This document shows positions 32,785 to 39,013 of a stretch of DNA of 39,013 nucleotides, in pieces. The notes beneath the pieces are model-generated. The model was given only the letters and a program-made list of their open reading frames with translations. It ran no database searches and was not told the DNA's origin. The position numbers and the translations under genes were made by a program. The stretch is taken from NCBI GenBank assembly GCA_018266845.1, contig JAFDZO010000033.1, positions 1 through 39,013 on the forward strand, read 5' to 3'. This DNA is from Bacteroidota bacterium (GTDB taxonomy: Bacteria > Bacteroidota > Ignavibacteria > Tepidaquicellales > Tepidaquicellaceae). How positions within the stretch are numbered: position 1 is the first letter of the stretch; each line of letters starts with the position of its first letter.

Positions 32785-34500
32785 TTGATTAATCAATATA
32801 ATAAGAGTAGCATTACTGTTGATTTTCGTTTTATACAACAATATAAAGCGATTCCTGAAAATTGCAGAATGGAGTTTTATTATTTATTAAAGTGGAAAAA
32901 CCCGGTAAAATTTGAGAAAAGAATAAAGCTTATAGAAATTGTCGAACGATATTTATCATTAAAAATTAAACCTAAATGGCAAAATGAATTAGTGATAAAG
33001 AAGATTGGAACAAGCAGGGATTCGTATTATTGTCTGAAATCCCGGCTTTTGAAATCAATAAGAGAGTTTTATTTTACCGGAAAACTTGAAGGCGCATTCA
33101 ATAAAGCAAAAAGAAAGAGTGATGATATTGGCAATGCAATTAAATCTATAAGAAGTAAAGCTTCGCTTGGCATGGTGCGCGAAGCAAAAACCGCTCTATA
33201 TAGATGTGAAAAACAGATTAGGCAAAAAACGGATTTAACCTCAAAAGATGTGATAATATTAACGGAAATATACGAATTTCTTGTTGTTTATTATCACAGA
33301 CAGCGTAATAAAGCGGCATTTAATACTATCAATAAAAAATTATCACTTCTGCCTTTTAACAGGTTCAAGTTTGATAAAACTGAAAAAGCGCTTATTTCTA
33401 TCCGCAAAAATATTGCAAACGCTTTTTCCGAAATATTCCTCGTTCGTTCCGGCAAGAGTACGGAAACGGCTCTAAATAATTATCTGAAAGCATCAAAGAT
33501 TGCAAAACAGAATGGACTAGATAAATATTACCTAAAAATGCTTTTCTATGCCGGAAATATTTTACATGAGACGGGAAGAGTTGCAAAAGCATACGAAATC
33601 TTTACTGAAGCGCTTCGTTTTTCTCAGCTTAGAAAAATGAAAAGCGAAAAGAATATTTTTCACACCAAATTAATGCTGCTCGATTTTCTGAAAGATAACA
33701 GCAAAGCAAATGAATATATGGCTCAAAGCGGAAAGTATTACGATGATGCAATTAACCATCCATATGATGTTGACTATACAATGCACATACTTTTTCATTA
33801 CCTCAGATTTACCTCGTTCTGCGGCTATGGGGAGAAGTTCAAATTTCTCAGTGAAGAGCTTGTAAACAGATTGTTTTTATATTCGAGAAAGGCAGACGCA
33901 GTATTCAGGTGGTATGCGCTTGAAGCTGATAAATATATTGAAGAAATGTATTACTGGCATGAAGAAGACACGAATATAAAAGTAAACGTAAATAAAGGCG
34001 TTCTTGATGCGTTTGAAAACTTCAATTACGGAGCGCTGCTTCAGTTCGGGAAATTTTACAGCTACGACCAGCTTTCTTTTGTTTATAACACTCAGATTGA
34101 ATTGGAATTTTGGAAAGGAAGAAAGTGTAATTTTGAAAACGCCCATTACTATATTAATAAAATGAAACGGATAGAGAAAAAAATCAGTTCCTACTCAAAC
34201 ACTGAAATGGTAAACACACTAAAACTTTGCCTGAAAATTATGGAGGAAAGTATGTATAAAAAAGACGAGGATGTTTTCGTGAAATTTCTTCCTGAAATAA
34301 AAGCGCTTTTTAATAAACTTCAAAGCAGAGAAAAAAACTATAATCTTAGCACTGAATATTCTTTTTTATCGTTCACTGCCGAAATACTGAATGTGAACGA
34401 ATTTCTCTTAATGGTAAAATCATTTGAAAAATGGATTAGGATAAATCAACCCGGAAACTTCGAGGCTCTTCTTGAAATAAATAGAAGAAGGGTTGTATAG
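32785..34500 (+). CDS. Helical-repeat (TPR-like) protein, unknown function
   Basis: A 571-residue cytoplasmic, strongly helical, Lys/Tyr-rich protein. Alternating helices such as 'NYLKASKIAKQNGLDKYYLKMLFYAGNILHETGRVAKAYEIFTEALRF' (shortened here; about 232-279) have TPR spacing, and the preceding N-terminal ~110 residues form a basic helical domain with no recognised motif. No signal peptide or membrane segment. Start is TTG at 32785; the next Met (codon 29, 32869) is the alternative. Probably a scaffold or a sensory partner. Rightward monocistron followed after 71 bases by the secreted hydrolase gene. Confidence 0.7.
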   Translation: MINQYNKSSITVDFRFIQQYKAIPENCRMEFYYLLKWKNPVKFEKRIKLIEIVERYLSLKIKPKWQNELVIKKIGTSRDSYYCLKSRLLKSIREFYFTGKLEGAFNKAKRKSDDIGNAIKSIRSKASLGMVREAKTALYRCEKQIRQKTDLTSKDVIILTEIYEFLVVYYHRQRNKAAFNTINKKLSLLPFNRFKFDKTEKALISIRKNIANAFSEIFLVRSGKSTETALNNYLKASKIAKQNGLDKYYLKMLFYAGNILHETGRVAKAYEIFTEALRFSQLRKMKSEKNIFHTKLMLLDFLKDNSKANEYMAQSGKYYDDAINHPYDVDYTMHILFHYLRFTSFCGYGEKFKFLSEELVNRLFLYSRKADAVFRWYALEADKYIEEMYYWHEEDTNIKVNVNKGVLDAFENFNYGALLQFGKFYSYDQLSFVYNTQIELEFWKGRKCNFENAHYYINKMKRIEKKISSYSNTEMVNTLKLCLKIMEESMYKKDEDVFVKFLPEIKALFNKLQSREKNYNLSTEYSFLSFTAEILNVNEFLLMVKSFEKWIRINQPGNFEALLEINRRRVV

Positions 34501-34571
34501 AACCAAAATAAAATGGACTTGAAAGTAGAAAACTAAAAATATTATTTTCAGTTTAATTTCAATTTTACAAT

Positions 34572-35411
34572 ATGAAAACGGTTTTAACTTTTTTGTTATT
34601 ATTAATGCCTGCATTCTTAGTTCAGGCGCAAGAGAGCCGTACCTGCTGCGATGAAAATGCCGTGGTGAAGTTTTCCAGATTTGGAAGCGATATGGAATTT
34701 GTCTCTGCTCATAATGAGCCGGGAGGATATAAGCTTTCAAATGCGCAGGGGACAATGATAACATTCTCGACACCCGATGGAAAAACTGGAAACGCATATG
34801 AAGTAAAAGCAGAAACTCCGGCTAATAAATATCTTTTAGTGTTTCACGAATGGTACGGGCTTAACGATTATATAAAGAGCGAGTGTGATAAATGGTCATC
34901 AGAGCTTGGCGTTAATGTAATCGGAGTTGACTTATATGATGGTAAAGTTGCAGCCAATAATAAAGAAGCTTCACAATATGTTCAGAGTGTAGAGACAGAA
35001 AGAGGAATCAATATTATTAAAGGAGTAAGAGAATACGCTCCTAAAGATGCTATCTTTGCCACAATGGGCTGGTGTTTTGGAGGAGGCTGGTCATGTCAGG
35101 CAGCAATTCTGCTCGAAGAAAAATGTAAAGCCTGTGTAATCTATTATGGAATGCCGGAAGAAAATAAAGAGAAGCTTGCTAAATTATCAGCGCCGGTTTA
35201 CGGAATTTTTGCTTCTAAAGATAAATGGATTAATAGTGAGGTAGTGTCATCTTTTGTTAACAATATGAGTTTGCTTGGAAAGAAGGTTACTGTGAAAGTA
35301 TATGATGCCGAACATGCTTTTTCAAATCCTTCAAACCCTAATCATGATGAAAAGGCGGCTACTGACGCAAAAGCATTAGTCGTTGATTTTCTTAAAGAAA
35401 ATTTTAAATAA
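34572..35411 (+). CDS. Secreted dienelactone hydrolase-family protein
   Basis: A 279-residue alpha/beta-hydrolase with a signal peptide (to about residue 20, ...LVQAQ). The nucleophile motif GWCFGG has Cys168, with Asp217 ('FASKDKW') and His248 (DAEHAF) completing the Cys-Asp-His triad typical of dienelactone hydrolases. Other landmarks are 'FHEWYGLNDYIKSECDKW' and 'IGVDLYDGK'. Export puts it in the periplasm or outside, unlike cytoplasmic catechol-pathway enzymes, so the substrate may be an environmental ester or lactone; the physiological reaction is unknown. First gene of an operon: 11 bases separate it from the next gene. Confidence 0.88.
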   Translation: MKTVLTFLLLLMPAFLVQAQESRTCCDENAVVKFSRFGSDMEFVSAHNEPGGYKLSNAQGTMITFSTPDGKTGNAYEVKAETPANKYLLVFHEWYGLNDYIKSECDKWSSELGVNVIGVDLYDGKVAANNKEASQYVQSVETERGINIIKGVREYAPKDAIFATMGWCFGGGWSCQAAILLEEKCKACVIYYGMPEENKEKLAKLSAPVYGIFASKDKWINSEVVSSFVNNMSLLGKKVTVKVYDAEHAFSNPSNPNHDEKAATDAKALVVDFLKENFK

Positions 35412-35422
35412 TTAAGAATTAT

Positions 35423-36676
35423 ATGAAAAAAACTTTTTCACTGGCAATTTTTATCTTTCTGCTTTCATCGGCGGGTTTATTTGCTCAGGACACTTTAAAA
35501 ATTCTCTCGTGGAATTTACTTGGTTACAAAGCCTCTCCTCATCCTAGGGAGCAATACTATAGAAAAGTTATTAAAGCAGTTAATCCTGACATAATAGTTG
35601 TAAATGAAATTGACGGACAAAGCACGGTTACAGGTTTTCTGAACAATTGCGCCAACTATTACACCCCTAACTTATACACTGCCGGGAATTATATAAACGG
35701 GTTCGATACCGATAATGCAATATATTACAAATCTTCCAAAGTTCAGTTTGTCTTAAATTATCCTATTGCTACTCCGCAGGGAAGGGATATTAGTTTATTT
35801 GTAGTGAGAGATATTCAGCAGAATGTTCAGTTTAATATTTTTGGCTGTCATTTGAAAGCCGGCAATACTTCAGCTGATGCTTTGAGAAGAGTGGGTGAGG
35901 TAAATGCGCTTCGGGGTGTAACCAATTCACAGACAGCAGGGACATATAATATTATTGTAGGAGATTTTAATATATATGCCTCAACAGATTCTGCTTACAA
36001 AATTTTGACAACAGTCCAATCCGGCAATCAGGGACATTTTGTTGACCCTGTTAACCTGCCGGGAAACTGGAATGCAAATTTTTCTTATAGAGCATATCAT
36101 TCTCAATCTACAAGAACAAGGCAGCTTACTGATTCAGGTTCAACCGGGGGAATGGATGACAGATTTGATTTAGTTTTGTTTTCAAAAGCTATTGGCGATG
36201 GCAACGGAGCAGTAACTTATATTCCAAACTCATATAAGCCTTATGGCAATGATGGAAATCATTTTAATGATTCAATAAATAAAAGACCGAACACTGCCGT
36301 GCCGGATTCTATAGCCGATGCGCTTTGCTATGCTTCAGACCACCTGCCTACAGTTTCGCAATTCAGGTTTTATAACGGAGTAGGGATTAATCTTATAGAG
36401 AATATTATACCGGAAAAATTTGATTTGAAACAAAACTATCCTAATCCGTTTAATCCCGAAACAAAAATCAAATTTGATGTTTCGGCGCAGGGAAATGTAA
36501 GGTTATCTGTCTTCAATTCTCTCGGACAAAAGATAACGGAGCTTGTAAACCAAAATCTCTCCCCCGGAACTTACGAAGCAAGCTGGAACGCTAAAGATTT
36601 CTCAAGCGGAGTTTATATTTACAGATTAGAAACGGAGAACTTCACATCAACCAAGCAAATGATTTTGATAAAATAA
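35423..36676 (+). CDS. Secreted endonuclease/exonuclease/phosphatase-fold protein with T9SS type A sorting domain
   Basis: A 417-residue protein with a signal peptide (to about residue 22, ...GLFAQ). The EEP fold is clear: 'LKILSWNLLGY', 'VVNEIDG' (catalytic Glu), 'FGCHLKAGN', IIVGDFNIYAS (Asp/Asn pair) and the closing SDHLPTVSQ (catalytic His). These residues coordinate Mg and cleave phosphodiesters. The last ~85 residues are the T9SS sorting domain (QNYPNPFNPET, 'FNSLGQKITEL', KQMILIK). So it is likely a surface-exposed or released phosphodiesterase or nuclease; substrate (DNA, RNA, phospholipid) is not defined. Lies between the secreted hydrolase and DUF1569 with gaps of 11 and 17 bases. 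Confidence 0.88.
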   Translation: MKKTFSLAIFIFLLSSAGLFAQDTLKILSWNLLGYKASPHPREQYYRKVIKAVNPDIIVVNEIDGQSTVTGFLNNCANYYTPNLYTAGNYINGFDTDNAIYYKSSKVQFVLNYPIATPQGRDISLFVVRDIQQNVQFNIFGCHLKAGNTSADALRRVGEVNALRGVTNSQTAGTYNIIVGDFNIYASTDSAYKILTTVQSGNQGHFVDPVNLPGNWNANFSYRAYHSQSTRTRQLTDSGSTGGMDDRFDLVLFSKAIGDGNGAVTYIPNSYKPYGNDGNHFNDSINKRPNTAVPDSIADALCYASDHLPTVSQFRFYNGVGINLIENIIPEKFDLKQNYPNPFNPETKIKFDVSAQGNVRLSVFNSLGQKITELVNQNLSPGTYEASWNAKDFSSGVYIYRLETENFTSTKQMILIK

Positions 36677-36693
36677 TAAACTACAAATCAATT

Positions 36694-37134
36694 ATGAAAA
36701 GTCTCTTTGAAGATACCCCTCGTCAGGAAATATTAGACCGTATCAATAAATTAACACCTCAGTCAAAACCGTTGTGGGGAAGAATGGATGTAGCCCAAAT
36801 GCTGGCTCATAATATTGTTGGCTTAGAAGCAGCCCTGCAAAATAAAAAACCTGCAAGATCGTTTATGGGTTATATCATGGGAGGGTTTATAAAGAAAACT
36901 CTTTTAAGCCCAAAGCCTTTTAAAAAGAACGGCTTTACTCCGAAAGAATTTAGAATGGTTTCTCCTATGGATTTTATTGAGCAAAAAAATAAGATTATAG
37001 ATTTAATTAACAAATTTCAAAAAGGAGCCATTGCTGATAAAAACCATCCTTTCTTTGGAGAAATGTCCGAAGGGGAATGGGGGTGGCTGCAATACAAACA
37101 CCTTGATCACCATCTTCAGCAATTCGGAGTGTAA
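36694..37134 (+). CDS. DUF1569-family (DinB-like) protein
   Basis: A 146-residue protein with the DUF1569 pattern 'LWGRMDVAQMLAHNIVGLEAAL' near the N terminus and 'HPFFGEMSEGEWGWLQYKHLDHHLQQFG' at the C terminus, including the HLDHHLxQFG motif. DUF1569 belongs to the DinB/YfiT four-helix-bundle superfamily with a His-based metal site (for example His-rich HLDHH). Enzymatic activity not known. 17 bases follow the T9SS gene, 12 precede the NUDIX gene. Confidence 0.87.
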   Translation: MKSLFEDTPRQEILDRINKLTPQSKPLWGRMDVAQMLAHNIVGLEAALQNKKPARSFMGYIMGGFIKKTLLSPKPFKKNGFTPKEFRMVSPMDFIEQKNKIIDLINKFQKGAIADKNHPFFGEMSEGEWGWLQYKHLDHHLQQFGV

Positions 37135-37146
37135 GCAAAGGGCAAT

Positions 37147-37599
37147 ATGACATATAGAATTTCGGCTAAGGGAATTCTTGAAAAAAATAATTCTATTTTA
37201 TTTATCGAGTATTCAGATTCTAAAGGTATTTATTATGCTTTGCCTGGCGGAAAACATGAGCCGGGCGAATCTTTAGCAGAGGCTGTAGTACGTGAATTCA
37301 AAGAAGAAACTTCTTTTGATGTATCTGCCGACAGGGTTGTTATGATAAGAGAATTTATCATCAAGCAGCCCGATGTAGAAGTCTGGCAGGGAGGCATTCA
37401 TCAGATAGAAACAATTTTTGCTTGCAGACTAAATGACGAAAATCAGGAGCAAGGCATTCCTACTCTGCCGGATATTGATATGCTCGGATTAAAATGGATT
37501 AACAAAAGCGATTTAAAAAATTATAGAGTCTATCCTACAAATGAGCTTGCAGAAATTCTTGAGAGCGGTCAAATAAAATATATCTTTTCGAGAGATTAA
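37147..37599 (+). CDS. NUDIX hydrolase
   Basis: A 150-residue protein with a complete Nudix box: Gly35-KHEPG-Glu41, then Arg49-Glu50 and Glu53-Glu54 in VVREFKEET. NUDIX enzymes hydrolyse nucleoside diphosphate derivatives (house-cleaning or ADP-ribose-type substrates); the substrate here cannot be inferred. Last gene of the rightward operon. Its stop overlaps the stop of the convergent cupin gene in the palindrome GAGATTAATCTC. Confidence 0.92.
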   Translation: MTYRISAKGILEKNNSILFIEYSDSKGIYYALPGGKHEPGESLAEAVVREFKEETSFDVSADRVVMIREFIIKQPDVEVWQGGIHQIETIFACRLNDENQEQGIPTLPDIDMLGLKWINKSDLKNYRVYPTNELAEILESGQIKYIFSRD

Positions 37600-37982
37600 T
37601 CTCCCGTAGAAACTATCCCGTCATTTTCAAAAAGCATAATTACTGTTTTTTGCGGCGCGCGGGGGCAGAGCATAACTCCCTTCGAAATTGTTATTCCCTG
37701 CATGGGGTTTAACTCAACAGTTCTTTTTATTCCATTTTCTTCTATATCCATTAGCAGTTTGCCTTCGAGCACAAAGAAAAATTCATCTTCATTATCGTGT
37801 TTGTGCCAATGAAATTCACCTTTGATTATTGCGAGGCGTACTAAGCTGTTGTTTACTTTCGTAAGAGTAAAGTTAATCCATTTCTCTTTGTTTTCACTGA
37901 CAATTTTATTCGTATCAATTAATTCAAGCTGTGAGAACTTGACACCCGGGAGAATGTTGTAATCCGCGTTTGTTTTTTCCAT
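37596..37982 (-). CDS. Cupin-fold protein
   Basis: A small single-domain protein of about 128 residues when started at the ATG at 37982 (MEKTNADYNILPG...). The cupin motif 1 is GEFHWHKHDNEDEFFFVLEG with His-x-His and Glu, followed by 'LEGKLLMDIEE' and motif 2 'ITISKGVMLCPRAP'. The frame extends upstream to 38012 but the first ten residues (MIFCSRHFYY) are hydrophobic noise overlapping the terminator hairpin, so I reject that start. Metal-binding cupin with unknown ligand. Convergent overlap with the NUDIX stop. Confidence 0.85.
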   Translation of the reverse strand: MEKTNADYNILPGVKFSQLELIDTNKIVSENKEKWINFTLTKVNNSLVRLAIIKGEFHWHKHDNEDEFFFVLEGKLLMDIEENGIKRTVELNPMQGITISKGVMLCPRAPQKTVIMLFENDGIVSTGD

Positions 37983-37993
37983 ATAATAAAAAT

Positions 37994-38019
37994 GCCGTGA
38001 GCAAAAAATCACTCACGGC
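37994..38019 (-). terminator. Intrinsic terminator of the Omp28-like T9SS gene
   Basis: GCCGTGAG (37994-38001) pairs with CTCACGGC (38012-38019) around an A-rich 10-base loop. Read leftward the stem is followed by ATTTTTAT. It lies between the T9SS stop (38046) and the cupin start. Same stem sequence as at 29726-29747. Confidence 0.75.
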
Positions 38020-38045
38020 AAGAAAATTTTCTAAATAAAAATAGT

Positions 38046-39013
38046 TTATTTAATCAGGTTCATTTTTTTCGTTTCCGTATAATCACTTGTTTTTAAAGTA
38101 TAGAAATAAATTCCGCTTGAAAGTCCTGAGCCGTCAATCTGGGCATTGTAAACCCCTGCTTTAATGTAGTCTTCAAGATACGTAGCAACTAACTGACCAA
38201 GTGAGTTATAAATCTTCAAGCTCGCAAATCCATCTTTTGGCAAAGAGAATTTTATATTAGTTGTCGGGTTAAACGGATTTGGATAATTTTGTGATAGTTC
38301 AAACTTATCCGGTGTTTCTGCCCCTTGCTGCCCGATTCCCGTAGGGACTACGTTGCCAACAATTCCCTGAGCCATTTCAGAAGTATTGAGTGTGCCGCTG
38401 TCTTTGAAAATCACTACATTAAATTTGCAATTTCCTGCAACCCATGCTGCATCCAGTGTGGTAGTAAAAGTCAGAGGGATAACTTGTCCGTTATTCCAGC
38501 TTCCGGTGTTTACGTTATCGCCTGCCATAGTGTTGGTAATATTTCTTACAGTCCAATTGTGCACCCAAGTTGAGCTGCCTGTGCAGTAACTATTACCTGT
38601 TTGAGGATAAACCATATTATCTTCAGTGATGATGTAGTTTACTTTGTACTGCCCGGTGAGATTTGCTAAAGCAGTTGCATTCAGGTTCACCGTAAGCTGC
38701 CTCGTGCCTGCGTTATAATTTGAGGATGAAACACTGATGGAAACATCTGATGCAGGTTTTTGAGCATAGCGGTATTCTCCATCCGTAAAGAATGAACCCC
38801 ATCCGTTATTAGCGCCTCTTACCCTGTCAACTAATCCCGAAGGATAACCGGAGAAACCTAATGCAGGAATAATGCCATTGCCGTTAAAGGTTTTCCACGG
38901 GTCGGTGCTTGCTCCGTGATACGCAAGCATGACAGTGTTCGGATAAATTTCTTTTAAGTGGTGCGCTTCGTTATCGCCGCAAGGACACCATTGACACCAT
39001 GTGCCAGTGCAGA
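38046..39013 (-). CDS. Omp28/thioredoxin-like T9SS surface protein (partial, 5' end missing)
   Basis: The reading frame runs off the right end of the window, so the gene is incomplete; the first readable residues are CTGTWCQWCPCGDNEAHHL, a thioredoxin-like CxxC context as in Omp28-related outer-membrane proteins, followed by 'EIYPNTVMLAYHGASTDPW'. The internal ATG at 38930 (MLAYHGAST) is not the start. Middle part (about 120 residues) is a beta-rich domain typical of Omp28. The C terminus has QNYPNPFNPTT, 'YNSLGQLVATY' and the KKMNLIK tail of the T9SS sorting domain. Likely surface-anchored thiol-related or binding protein; the redox role is inference from the CxxC. Confidence 0.85.
   Translation of the reverse strand, partial: CTGTWCQWCPCGDNEAHHLKEIYPNTVMLAYHGASTDPWKTFNGNGIIPALGFSGYPSGLVDRVRGANNGWGSFFTDGEYRYAQKPASDVSISVSSSNYNAGTRQLTVNLNATALANLTGQYKVNYIITEDNMVYPQTGNSYCTGSSTWVHNWTVRNITNTMAGDNVNTGSWNNGQVIPLTFTTTLDAAWVAGNCKFNVVIFKDSGTLNTSEMAQGIVGNVVPTGIGQQGAETPDKFELSQNYPNPFNPTTNIKFSLPKDGFASLKIYNSLGQLVATYLEDYIKAGVYNAQIDGSGLSSGIYFYTLKTSDYTETKKMNLIK

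Overview
The window reads as a chromosomal segment of a low-GC member of the Ignavibacteria or their relatives in the Bacteroidota/Chlorobiota group. The main reason is six separate secreted proteins whose C-terminal domain carries the (N)YPNPFNP consensus and ends in a Lys-rich '-KKMLLIK'-type tail, the type IX secretion (T9SS) type A sorting domain as found in that group. Shine-Dalgarno sequences are mostly absent and genes are tightly packed with short overlaps. Assignment to a lineage is inference from protein style; no rRNA gene is present.

Layout. 1-793: the last bases of a probable tRNA-Leu, then about 770 bases without a gene, rich in hairpins and including a large foldback. 794-7324: a nucleotidyltransferase, a small membrane protein, a T9SS exo-sialidase-like protein, a leftward VOC / DGPF / ECF42 sigma-factor operon, an outer-membrane-like protein and a lipoprotein. 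7572-9854: an AT-rich accessory island bounded by two intrinsic terminators, holding a DUF3800 protein with a small nuclease-like partner on the minus strand and a divergent AbiGi-family protein. 9874-13398: two T9SS surface proteins. 13554-16724: an SDR epimerase, an 81-bp tandem palindromic repeat and adenine deaminase. 17168-18727: a second AT-rich island, a PIN-like plus HEPN gene pair flanked by palindromes. 18884-25505: ten leftward genes in close succession (hflX, DUF6483, glutaryl-CoA-type dehydrogenase, small protein plus AbiEii-like nucleotidyltransferase, hupE, ispH, a Pmp3/YqaE gene and two tandem GNAT copies). 25681-29338: rightward ydcF/sanA-like, nusB, a UMF1-type transporter and a SirB1-like gene. 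29390-32392: a small membrane protein and a large T9SS protein. 32785-37599: a helical-repeat protein, then a rightward operon of secreted dienelactone hydrolase, T9SS endonuclease/phosphatase, DUF1569 and NUDIX. 37596-end: a cupin and a T9SS Omp28/thioredoxin-like gene cut by the window edge.

How it works together. The bulk is housekeeping (IspH, NusB, HflX, Ade) plus surface export through T9SS; the export machinery itself is not here. The most interesting parts are the two AT-rich islands. Each combines RNase-type folds (RNase H-like DUF3800 with a possible BECR-type nuclease; PIN with HEPN), and the first also carries an AbiGi protein without its classical AbiGii partner next to it. Both look like recently acquired defence or toxin-antitoxin modules, and neither gene pair matches a named system I recognise. 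This is inference from folds and context and has not been tested.
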